A DNA stretch of 34,135 nt from a bacterium. GTDB lineage: Bacteria > Bacillota > Clostridia > Christensenellales > UBA1242. The position numbers and the translations under genes were made by a program. Under the pieces are notes generated by a model, which had not been told where the DNA came from, searched no databases, and saw nothing but the letters and a program-made list of their open reading frames with translations. Positions 9,041 to 17,369 of the stretch are shown piece after piece. Location: positions 1 to 34,135 of the forward strand of contig JAILMD010000062.1 of the NCBI GenBank assembly GCA_024692805.1. Direction: 5' to 3'. Every line of letters starts with the position of its first letter. Positions within the stretch are counted from its first letter, which is position 1.

Positions 9041-10396
9041 ATGAATATTTATGGCAAAAGGATTCACTTTATTGGAATTGGTGGAATCAGTTTAAGTTGT
9101 TTAGCAAAGATTAGTTTAAATAGGGGCGCTATTGTTTCAGGCTCTGATATTGCAGTTAATGAAGAAACCAAAACGCTAGAGAGTTTGGGGGTTAAGGTTT
9201 TTTATAAGCACGAAGCAAATAATGTTTTAGGGGCAAACATTATTGTTTATTCAAGCGCGATAAGTGAAGACAATATTGAACTTAAAAATGCGCAAGAATT
9301 AGGGTTAATCATATTAAAAAGGGCAGAATTTTTGGCTAAAATTGCAAGTGAGTATAAAACAACCATAGCAATTAGCGGAAGCCATGGCAAAACAACAACA
9401 ACGGCAATGGTTGCGAATCTTCTAATTTCGGCAGGTCTTAATCCAACTGTCCATTTGGGTGGAGAATATAGTAAGATAGGTGGAAACACGTTGATTGGCG
9501 GAAATGATTATTTCGTTACTGAGGCTTGCGAATATAAAGACAATTTTTTATATCTAAAACCTCAAATTAGCGTTTGTTTAAACGTTTGCGCTGATCACCT
9601 TGACTATTTCAAAAATCTGCAAAATTTAAGATGTTCATTTAAAAAATTCGTAAATTTAAATAAAAATGGCATTGTAATTTGTAATGCTGATGATGAGTTT
9701 TTATCAAAACTTCATAGTAATTTAACCTTTTCAACAGAAAATAGGGGCGATATTTGCGCTGTTAATGTTTATGAATATATTGCTGGTAAGTTTGCCTTTG
9801 ATGTTATTTGTGATGGGGCAACGTTAGGGAGAATAAAACTTAATGTTTATGGCAAGCACAATATCTTTAATGCGCTTGCAACGATTTGCGTTGGAAACGC
9901 GCTAAATATTAACTTTAATGTTATAAAAAGAAGTCTAGAAGAATTTAGTGGTGTTGATAGGCGTTTTCAAGAGGTTGGCGAAATTAACGGCGCAAAAATA
10001 ATTTCAGATTATGCCCATCATCCTGATGAGATCAAATCTAGCATTTTTAGCGCGAAAATGATAGCAAAAAATAAAGTAATTGCAGTTTTTCAACCACATA
10101 CTTATACCAGAACGCAGAGTTTTATGGGCGAATTTGCTAAAAGTTTGAGCCTTGCAGACAAGGTTGGGGTTTATAAAATATACCCCGCAAGAGAAGAAAA
10201 AATCGAAGGTGTGTCAAACATAACACTTTCAAATGAAGTAAACAAAATTAAAAAAATTAGTTCATATTTAAATGACTTTGATGAGTTAATTGCGTTTATT
10301 TATAATCATTGTAAAAAGGGAAATGTTGTTTTAATTATGGGCGCAGGAGACTATGTTAACGTTATAAATAAGTTAAAATTTGACCCAAAAGCATAA
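9041..10396 (+). CDS. murC: UDP-N-acetylmuramate--L-alanine ligase
   Basis: HFIGIGGISLSCLAKI, AISGSHGKTTTTAMVANLL, ISDYAHHPDEIKS, FQPHTYTRTQSF. Confidence 0.96.
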   Translation: MNIYGKRIHFIGIGGISLSCLAKISLNRGAIVSGSDIAVNEETKTLESLGVKVFYKHEANNVLGANIIVYSSAISEDNIELKNAQELGLIILKRAEFLAKIASEYKTTIAISGSHGKTTTTAMVANLLISAGLNPTVHLGGEYSKIGGNTLIGGNDYFVTEACEYKDNFLYLKPQISVCLNVCADHLDYFKNLQNLRCSFKKFVNLNKNGIVICNADDEFLSKLHSNLTFSTENRGDICAVNVYEYIAGKFAFDVICDGATLGRIKLNVYGKHNIFNALATICVGNALNINFNVIKRSLEEFSGVDRRFQEVGEINGAKIISDYAHHPDEIKSSIFSAKMIAKNKVIAVFQPHTYTRTQSFMGEFAKSLSLADKVGVYKIYPAREEKIEGVSNITLSNEVNKIKKISSYLNDFDELIAFIYNHCKKGNVVLIMGAGDYVNVINKLKFDPKA

Positions 10397-10435
10397 TTTT
10401 TGTTATTAAGAAAAAACTATTTATGAGGCGAGATT

Positions 10436-10528
10436 ATGTTGTTTATTCCAAAAAACTATGACATTTCAGAATATATGAGAGAAGGGAGCGTTGATACTTA
10501 CGTTTTTTGCGCCCCTGAAACCATTTAA
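10436..10528 (+). CDS. Candidate 30-aa small ORF (MLFIPKNYDISEYMREGSVDTYVFCAPETI)
   Basis: ATG with GAGG 7 nt upstream, in-frame TAA; between murC and the rpmE promoter; below the ORF-track length cutoff. Confidence 0.35.
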   Translation: MLFIPKNYDISEYMREGSVDTYVFCAPETI

Positions 10529-10545
10529 AAAAAATCGTAAAACAC

Positions 10546-10574
10546 TTGACAATTATGCGTTTTTAGGCTAAAAT
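10546..10574 (+). promoter_or_regulatory. SigA-type promoter of rpmE
   Basis: TTGACA, 17-nt spacer, TAAAAT. Confidence 0.8.
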
Positions 10575-10604
10575 TAACGAGCAATTAGATTTGGAGGACG
10601 CATT

Positions 10605-10811
10605 ATGAAAGAGAATATTCATCCAGATTATCATAAAGTTACAGTTAAATGTGCGTGTGGTAACGAATTTGAAACTGGCTCAACTAAGAGTGGAGATGTT
10701 ATTAAAGTTGATATTTGCTCAAATTGTCACCCTTACTTTACAGGGGCTCAAAAGATTGTTGATGCTGGCGGAAGAGTTGATAAATTTAAGAAACGTTACG
10801 GCAACAACTAG
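10605..10811 (+). CDS. rpmE: 50S ribosomal protein L31 (Zn-binding, four-Cys type)
   Basis: [22 protein letters not shown]...[38 protein letters not shown]. Confidence 0.96.
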   Translation: MKENIHPDYHKVTVKCACGNEFETGSTKSGDVIKVDICSNCHPYFTGAQKIVDAGGRVDKFKKRYGNN

Positions 10812-10820
10812 CTTATAACT

Positions 10821-10872
10821 GCAGGCTTAGCCTGCTTATTTTCGTGTGGTTTTTTCTACACGAATTTTTTTT
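10821..10872 (+). terminator. Tandem double terminator after rpmE
   Basis: GCAGGCttaGCCTGC-ttatttt then TTCGTGT...ACACGAA-tttttttt. Confidence 0.75.
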
Positions 10873-10878
10873 AAAATT

Positions 10879-11700
10879 ATGAAATTAAGAGATTTAACCA
10901 ACTTAATTAAAAAAGATTTTGTTGCTCACGGAATTGATGATGTTAGTGAGGCAGATTTTTTAGTTGCTGTTTGTTTAAATAAAAAAAGAAATGACGTTTA
11001 TTCTGATGACGATTTAGCAAAAAAACAAGAAAGGTTGGTGCTTAAATGGGCAAGAAAGAGAATAAAAGGAATTCCATTATCTGAAATTTCACATAAACAA
11101 AACTTTTATGGAAGAGATTTCTTTGTTAATAAAAATTGCTTAACGCCAAGGCCTGAAACTGAAGAACTTGTTTTGCTTGTTAGCAAAAATGATAGTAGTA
11201 AAAGTGTTTTAGATTTATGTTCGGGAAGTGGGGCGATAGCAATAACGCTTAACCTTGAATTTGGATTTAATTGTTTTGCTAGTGACGTTAGCGCGAAAGC
11301 CTTAAAAGTTGCTAAGTTTAATGCAAAAAAGCTTGGTTCAAATGTTAAGTTTGTTAAGTCTAACTTATTTGAGAAAATAAACCAAAAATTTGACATTATT
11401 GTTTCAAATCCGCCTTATGTAACCAATGAGGAATATAAAGTTCTTGACAGAACTGTTAAAAACTATGACCCTAAAATTAGTTTACTTGCGGGCGAAAATG
11501 GGCTATATTTTTATAGGAAGATAATTTTAGATGCGCCTAAATATTTAAATAAGGGCGGAAAGATTTATTTTGAAATTGGTGAAAGTCAGGCTAGCGCCAT
11601 TTCAAGTTTATTAGAGCGTGATTTTGAAGAAATTAATGTGATTAAAGATTTGGAGGGCAAAGATAGGATGATTTGCGCCAAATTAAAGGAGAATTTATGA
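10879..11700 (+). CDS. prmC: Release factor glutamine methyltransferase
   Basis: VLDLCSGSGAIAITL, NPPYV motif; directly upstream of prfA. In-frame codons upstream of ATG 10879 are terminator sequence. Confidence 0.94.
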   Translation: MKLRDLTNLIKKDFVAHGIDDVSEADFLVAVCLNKKRNDVYSDDDLAKKQERLVLKWARKRIKGIPLSEISHKQNFYGRDFFVNKNCLTPRPETEELVLLVSKNDSSKSVLDLCSGSGAIAITLNLEFGFNCFASDVSAKALKVAKFNAKKLGSNVKFVKSNLFEKINQKFDIIVSNPPYVTNEEYKVLDRTVKNYDPKISLLAGENGLYFYRKIILDAPKYLNKGGKIYFEIGESQASAISSLLERDFEEINVIKDLEGKDRMICAKLKENL

Positions 11701-12764
11701 TAGAAAAATTAAAGGCACTAAAAGTTAAGTTTTTAGAATTAACAGAAAAAACTAGTGACCCTGAAGTTTTAAAAGATCAAGAAACTTGGCAAAAATATTG
11801 TAAAGAAAGGGCAGAGCTTGAGCCCATTGTTGAGAAGTTTGATGAATATACTAAATGTGAGAAAGATTTGGCCGAGTCAGAAGAAATGCAAAAAATTGAA
11901 ACTGACCCTGAAATGCTTGCCTTACTTGAAGAAGTTTGGCAAACAAGCAAAAAACGTCTTGGCGAAATTGAACACGAGCTTAAGGTTTTATTATTGCCTA
12001 AAGATGAAGATGACGATAAAAACGTTATTATTGAGATAAGGGGCGGTGCTGGTGGTGATGAAGCAGCACTTTTTGCAGCAGAACTAAAAAGAATGTATGG
12101 ACTTTATGCTGATTCTCATAGGTTTACTATTGAAGAGCTTGATGGAAACTATACTGAAGGTGGCGGAGTTAAGGAAGCGTCATTTATGGTTAAAGGAAAG
12201 GGAGCCTTTTCAAAATTTAAGTTTGAAAGTGGAGTTCACAGGGTTCAAAGAGTTCCCGAAACTGAAAGCCAGGGCAGAGTTCACACTTCAACTGCAACCG
12301 TTGCTGTTTTACCAGAAGCAACAAACGTTAACATTGAAATAAACGAAAAAGACCTTGAAATTGTCACATATAGAAGTGGTGGCGCTGGCGGACAGCACGT
12401 TAATAAAACAGAAAGCGCAATAAGAATAACTCATAAACCAACAGGAATAATTGTTGCTTGCCAAGATGAAAGAAGCCAAGTTAAAAATAAAGAAAAAGCG
12501 TTAAACTGGCTTAAAGCAAAACTTTATGATTATTACCAAGGTCAAGCAGATGCTGAATATGCCGAAAAGCGTAAAACACAGGTTGGAACGGGTGATAGAA
12601 GCGAAAAGATTAGAACTTATAACTTCCCACAAAACCGCGTAACTGACCACAGAATTAACTTAACTCTTTATAACCTAACTAACTTTATGAACGGAGATCT
12701 TGACGAGATGGTTCAGGCGCTTCAGGTGGCGGATCAACAGGCTAGGTTAGCCAAACTAGATTAA
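11697..12764 (+). CDS. prfA: Peptide chain release factor 1
   Basis: YRSGGAGGQHVNKTESAIRITHKPTGI; ATGA overlap with prmC; start at MIEKLKALKVKF. Confidence 0.96.
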   Translation: MIEKLKALKVKFLELTEKTSDPEVLKDQETWQKYCKERAELEPIVEKFDEYTKCEKDLAESEEMQKIETDPEMLALLEEVWQTSKKRLGEIEHELKVLLLPKDEDDDKNVIIEIRGGAGGDEAALFAAELKRMYGLYADSHRFTIEELDGNYTEGGGVKEASFMVKGKGAFSKFKFESGVHRVQRVPETESQGRVHTSTATVAVLPEATNVNIEINEKDLEIVTYRSGGAGGQHVNKTESAIRITHKPTGIIVACQDERSQVKNKEKALNWLKAKLYDYYQGQADAEYAEKRKTQVGTGDRSEKIRTYNFPQNRVTDHRINLTLYNLTNFMNGDLDEMVQALQVADQQARLAKLD

Positions 12765-12890
12765 AAACTTTTAAATTTGGCGACCTTAACCAAAATTAAA
12801 AAAGCACGAACCGAACGCGAGTACAATGAGTACACTTATTCGGTATCGCGCTTTTTATTTTGCTCCATCTCATCCAAATTTAAAAGTTTT
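12764..12890. repeat. Nested inverted-repeat element between prfA and uvrC (outer 17-bp perfect IR, inner imperfect hairpin)
   Basis: Outer AAAACTTTTAAATTTGG (12764-12780) / CCAAATTTAAAAGTTTT (12874-12890). Inner CAAAATtAAAAAaGC-acga-ACCGAA ... TTCGGT-atcgc-GCTTTTTATTTTG. Confidence 0.85.
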
Positions 12891-12915
12891 AAGAGTTATT
12901 TTTTATTTAATTCTA

Positions 12916-12943
12916 TTGTTAAAAGTTAAAAAATTGGTATAAT
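12916..12943 (+). promoter_or_regulatory. Promoter of uvrC
   Basis: TTGTTA, 16-nt spacer, TGG-TATAAT extended -10; ATG 8 nt after the last T of the -10. Confidence 0.75.
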
Positions 12944-12950
12944 TAAATTG

Positions 12951-14774
12951 ATGAAAAACGTAAATATTGAAAAACTTCAAAATAAAGTCAAAAGTTTGCC
13001 ACTAACTAGTGGTGTTTATTTGATGAAAAATGAAAATGGCGGAATTATTTACGTTGGTAAGGCAAAGCGCCTAAGAAACAGGGTTAAAAGTTATTTTGAT
13101 AACAGCCCCAAAAACATTAAAACTCAAATTATGGCTAGCCAGGTTTATGATTTTGATTATATTTTAACCGATAGCGAACTTGATGCCTTTAACCTTGAAA
13201 ATACGCTGATTAAAAAATATAAACCAAAATATAATATCTTGCTTAAAGATGACAAGAGTTTTCCTTATATTTATATCAACAGGGAGGAAAAGTTTCCACG
13301 TGTTCAAGTTGTTCGTCGTCCTAAAATTAGCAAAGGGCTTTTTGGGCCTTTTGTTACCGGAATGAACGTTTATGATATTCTTGATTGCATAAAAAGTGCA
13401 TTTAAAATAAGAAGGTGTAACTCAGATTTTTCAAGGGTTAAAAAGACGAGAGCTTGCCTTCACGGCGAACTTGGCGAATGCTCAAAGCCTTGTGTTAATG
13501 CTGTTAGCGAAAGTGAATATAACACGATAATTGATGACGTTTGCGACTTTTTAAACGGAAACACTAAAAAGATAAGAACGCTTTTAACTGAGAAAATGCA
13601 ACAATTTAGCGACACTGAGCAGTTTGAAAAAGCCATTGAAATTAGGCGCGAACTCAGCGTTATTGACCTTCTAGATAAAGAAATCTTAACTGATTTAATT
13701 GGAACAAAGGCTATTGATGTTTTCGCGCTTAGCCAAACTGATGAGCTCTCAGACTTTAATGTTATGATGATAAGAAATGGAAAAAACGTTGGGCAAATTA
13801 ATTTTCCAAGCACTATAACTTTTGATGACGTTAGTGAAGCGCTAACTTCGTTTATTGGAAGGTTTTATGCTAGTGCGGGGGCGCTTCCAAAAGAAATAGT
13901 TTGCGCCGAAATTTCTAGAGAACAGGCTGATTTAATTGAAAAATTATTTGAACAAAACTTTGGCGTTAATGTTAAAGTTACAATTCCATCAAAGGCAACA
14001 AAACTTCACCTTTGTGAGAATGCAAAGCGAAATGCTAGCGAATATGTTTTGCATTCTCAAGACAGAATTGCGCGCCATAACAAGTTAACTAGGGAAGCCG
14101 AAATTGAACTTGCGAAAATCTTAAAAATTGGTAACGTTTCAAGAATTGAAGGCTATGATATTTCAAACATAAGCGGGAAAGATAGCGTTGCTAGTATGGT
14201 TGTTTTTGTTGATGGCGAACCTGCTAAAAGCGAATATAGAAAGTTTAAAATTAAAACGGTTGAGGGGGCTGATGATTATGCAAGCCTTGCTGAAACGCTA
14301 TCAAGAAGGCTAACTCGCCTTAAAAACGGCGAGAAAAATTGGGCAGTTGCGCCAGACGTAATACTTATTGATGGTGGCCTTGGCCAACTTCACGCAGTTA
14401 GCAAAGTTTTAGATGAGTTTAATCTAAACATAAGCGTTATAAGCCTTGCTAAAAAAGACGAAGAAGTTTTTGTTACTGGGTCAAATATTCCGCTTGCGCT
14501 TCCAAGAGATAATGTTGCGCTTAAACTATTACAAAGGGTTAGAGATGAATCACATAGGTTTGCCGTTTTATATCACAGGCTTGCTCGAAGCAAAAACTAT
14601 AAGAGTATGCTTAGTGAAATTGAGGGGATTGGTAAACTTAGGCAAAACAATCTTTATAAAGAGTTTAAAACTGCTGAAGCCATAATGAACGCTAGCGTTG
14701 GTGAGTTAGCGAGAGTTGAGGGAATTGGCGAAAAAACGGCAGAGATTATTTATAAATCACTTCATAAAGATTAA
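12951..14774 (+). CDS. uvrC: Excinuclease ABC subunit C
   Basis: SGVYLMKNENGGIIYVGKAKRLRNRVKSYF GIY-YIG domain, UvrB-interaction region, RIEGYDISNISG, C-terminal HhH. Confidence 0.96.
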   Translation: MKNVNIEKLQNKVKSLPLTSGVYLMKNENGGIIYVGKAKRLRNRVKSYFDNSPKNIKTQIMASQVYDFDYILTDSELDAFNLENTLIKKYKPKYNILLKDDKSFPYIYINREEKFPRVQVVRRPKISKGLFGPFVTGMNVYDILDCIKSAFKIRRCNSDFSRVKKTRACLHGELGECSKPCVNAVSESEYNTIIDDVCDFLNGNTKKIRTLLTEKMQQFSDTEQFEKAIEIRRELSVIDLLDKEILTDLIGTKAIDVFALSQTDELSDFNVMMIRNGKNVGQINFPSTITFDDVSEALTSFIGRFYASAGALPKEIVCAEISREQADLIEKLFEQNFGVNVKVTIPSKATKLHLCENAKRNASEYVLHSQDRIARHNKLTREAEIELAKILKIGNVSRIEGYDISNISGKDSVASMVVFVDGEPAKSEYRKFKIKTVEGADDYASLAETLSRRLTRLKNGEKNWAVAPDVILIDGGLGQLHAVSKVLDEFNLNISVISLAKKDEEVFVTGSNIPLALPRDNVALKLLQRVRDESHRFAVLYHRLARSKNYKSMLSEIEGIGKLRQNNLYKEFKTAEAIMNASVGELARVEGIGEKTAEIIYKSLHKD

Positions 14775-14783
14775 GTTATTTAT

Positions 14784-14812
14784 TTGACAATAAATTTTAA
14801 GAATAATATAAT
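14784..14812 (+). promoter_or_regulatory. Consensus SigA promoter (TTGACA-17-TATAAT)
   Basis: TTGACA 14784-14789, TATAAT 14807-14812; ATG codons at 14818 and 14824. Confidence 0.85.
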
Positions 14813-14817
14813 TAAAG

Positions 14818-16245
14818 ATGAACATGGAAAAACAAAATTTACTTAGGTTAAGGTATTTTATTATTGCTTGCGTTTTAGCAATAACTTTTGTTGCCGGAAG
14901 TTTAGTGTTTTTAAAATATGGTGAAACAGAAGTTGCTAATGCTGAAAGCTATTATAAAAGTGGCGAAAATTTAACCGCAATAACAACAACCGGTAACGGA
15001 ACTAACGTTCCTGACAATGGAGTTTTCACGATTAAATTTACTGGGCAATATACTGTTCCTGCTTTTACTAACGGCGGAAGCGACCCAGCAACTGTTAAAT
15101 ATAACCTTGCGCTTTGCGGAGATAGTGAGGGAACAACTAGCAAAGTTTATCCTCAAAACACTTATATTAGGCTTATCGATTTTTCATCAGGTAACTATGA
15201 CGATTATATTTATTTAAGAACGGTTGCTAACGATGAAACAAGCGTTATCAGCCTTTCAACTTTTGCTCATGGAAGTTATACTTTTAGAGATGGTTATGCC
15301 TTAACAGTTGGTGCAACTGAAACTGAAAGTTTCCAATTTATTATTGATCTTTCTCAAACAGAGTTTACAATCAGCAATGATTATTATTTCATTTTAAACA
15401 GAGTTGTAACAACTGACAGTGCTGTAACAACAACAAAAATTGGTTCAGTTAAAGTTAGTTTTGTTCACGTTACAACAACGTTTGCGCTTTCTAGCAGCTT
15501 TACCGGGAATTTTTATACATCTTCAAACAATGCCTTTGATTTAACCATAACCCCAACTTTAACTAACGCAGCAAGTGATCTTATGTTTAGCCAATATGGC
15601 CGTGGAGTTAAGGTTGAAATTGTTAATAATACTATTCCAGCGCTAACTAGCATTACTGCTATTTATAACAATGAAACTTATGGTAATGATTGGTCAAATG
15701 TTAAACCTGTTTTGTTTAGCACTGATCAAGTCAGTCACGTAACGATTAAAATGAATATTCCAACAGGCGTTATGGCTAATGGAAGTTATACCTTTAGGTT
15801 TACGCTTTATGATGAATATAACAGGACGCTTGCAACAGCAACAACAAGCGCAATAACTTTGGTTAATACTGATTTTACTATTAACCCTAAGTCTTACATT
15901 AGAGAAAGTGGAGTTTATGAACAAAACTTTGTTTATAAGAAGGGCACTTCAACTAATATTGCCTTTGATATAACTAGCACGCTTCCTAATGACACAACGT
16001 TTACAACTCAAATTCAAAAGCGTGATTATAACCTTGATTATAACAATGTTACAATCTCAGGAATAACTCAAAACTATTCTTATTCAAGCCTTAACACAAC
16101 TTCTCCGTTAACAAGGGCGATGGTGTTTAACTTTAGCAACGTTAGCGAAATAACGGAAGGCGTTTATAGGTTAAAGATTGATGTTGTTAACGCCAACGGC
16201 GAAACGGCCTATACGGCTTACTCTTACTTCGTTGTTATTGAGTAA
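14818..16245 (+). CDS. Hypothetical secreted or membrane-anchored beta-rich protein
   Basis: N-terminal RYFIIACVLAITFVAGSLVF segment followed by Thr/Ser/Asn-rich sequence with recurring G-S-Y-T-F-R type strands. Confidence 0.75.
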   Translation: MNMEKQNLLRLRYFIIACVLAITFVAGSLVFLKYGETEVANAESYYKSGENLTAITTTGNGTNVPDNGVFTIKFTGQYTVPAFTNGGSDPATVKYNLALCGDSEGTTSKVYPQNTYIRLIDFSSGNYDDYIYLRTVANDETSVISLSTFAHGSYTFRDGYALTVGATETESFQFIIDLSQTEFTISNDYYFILNRVVTTDSAVTTTKIGSVKVSFVHVTTTFALSSSFTGNFYTSSNNAFDLTITPTLTNAASDLMFSQYGRGVKVEIVNNTIPALTSITAIYNNETYGNDWSNVKPVLFSTDQVSHVTIKMNIPTGVMANGSYTFRFTLYDEYNRTLATATTSAITLVNTDFTINPKSYIRESGVYEQNFVYKKGTSTNIAFDITSTLPNDTTFTTQIQKRDYNLDYNNVTISGITQNYSYSSLNTTSPLTRAMVFNFSNVSEITEGVYRLKIDVVNANGETAYTAYSYFVVIE

Positions 16246-16250
16246 AAACT

Positions 16251-16277
16251 TAACCTGCTGAATAGCAGGTTTTTTTA
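16251..16277 (+). terminator. Hairpin terminator
   Basis: AACCTGC-tgaata-GCAGGTT-tttttt. Confidence 0.85.
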
Positions 16278-16293
16278 TTGCATAAATTTTACT

Positions 16294-17319
16294 ATGAGAA
16301 AAAACGTGGTAAAAGCCATTGTTGTTTTTTTGCTCTGCGGAGTTGTTGTTTTTGTTTCAGGGGTTATTTTTAAGATGAAGAAACCGGCTGAAAGTAGCAA
16401 GAGCGATTTTTTTGCGCCCCAAATTTCAAACGAACAAAAAATCTTAGAACTTTGGTATGTTGAAACATTTGAGGGTGGGGCTTCGTCACGAAGTGCTTGG
16501 CTTAATAATGTTGCGGTTGAGTTTGAAAAAGAAAATAGCGGGCAGTTTGTTTTAGTTAAATCGATAACTGAAAGCGAGTTAGCAATTCACTTAGCAAATG
16601 GCGAGTTTTGTGACCTTATCTGTTTTGGCTCAGGAATAAGCGAAAACCTAGAAAACAGCTTATATTCGTTAACCCCTGAAGACTATAAAATATCACAAAC
16701 AAATCTTAAAAACAGTGCTATAAAAAACGGCAATCTTTTGGCGGTTCCCATTATGTTTAATGGCTATGCACTTATTTCAACTGAACTTGAAAATTTAAGC
16801 GAAAATCTTTTTACAAGTGGCGAAATAATCGAACAAAGGCGAGGCAATAAGAAGATTTATTCGTGCATTTATGGTGGTAAAAATAGAGTTGGTGCGCAAA
16901 ACGTAATTAACCTAAAAAGCGCTGAAAGTGAGATGAGTATTTATCCAGAAAGTTATAAACTTTCAACTTTTGAAGCCTATTCAAATTTTAATAACGGCAA
17001 GGCTAAGATTTTAATAGGAACACTTCGTGACGTTTTTAGAATGCAAAACAAATTAGATTTAGGCGTTATAGATAAGTTAACAATAGAGCCACTTTCTTCG
17101 TTTACAGACTTAGTTTGTTATCTTTCAATAGGTAAAACCATAAGCGAAGATAAATTAAGCGTTGCTGAAAGTTTTTTAAAGTTTGTTTTAAGCGATAAAA
17201 TTCAAACTAGCCTTAATTTAGTAGGGCAGTTTTCGCCGTGTAAAGATATCTTTAATGATGGAATTTTAGATCAACTTGAAAATGTTTATTCTAATGCGAA
17301 ATGCCCAAATCTATTTTGA
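16294..17319 (+). CDS. Membrane-anchored extracellular solute-binding-like protein
   Basis: N-terminal hydrophobic segment then LELWYVETFEGGASSRSAWLNNVAVEFEKEN, GEFCDLICFGSG, NGNLLAVPIMFNGYALI, typical of family 1 solute-binding proteins. Confidence 0.7.
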   Translation: MRKNVVKAIVVFLLCGVVVFVSGVIFKMKKPAESSKSDFFAPQISNEQKILELWYVETFEGGASSRSAWLNNVAVEFEKENSGQFVLVKSITESELAIHLANGEFCDLICFGSGISENLENSLYSLTPEDYKISQTNLKNSAIKNGNLLAVPIMFNGYALISTELENLSENLFTSGEIIEQRRGNKKIYSCIYGGKNRVGAQNVINLKSAESEMSIYPESYKLSTFEAYSNFNNGKAKILIGTLRDVFRMQNKLDLGVIDKLTIEPLSSFTDLVCYLSIGKTISEDKLSVAESFLKFVLSDKIQTSLNLVGQFSPCKDIFNDGILDQLENVYSNAKCPNLF

Positions 17320-17369
17320 TTTTATGGTTTTAAAAGATTGAAAAATTTTTAAAAATGGAGTAAACTAAA

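Noticed and set aside
9030-9041. Leaderless start for murC (TAAAAT 5 nt before ATG)
   Set aside because: No SD is visible, but the -10 and -35 are weak, so I did not list it with the stronger leaderless candidates.
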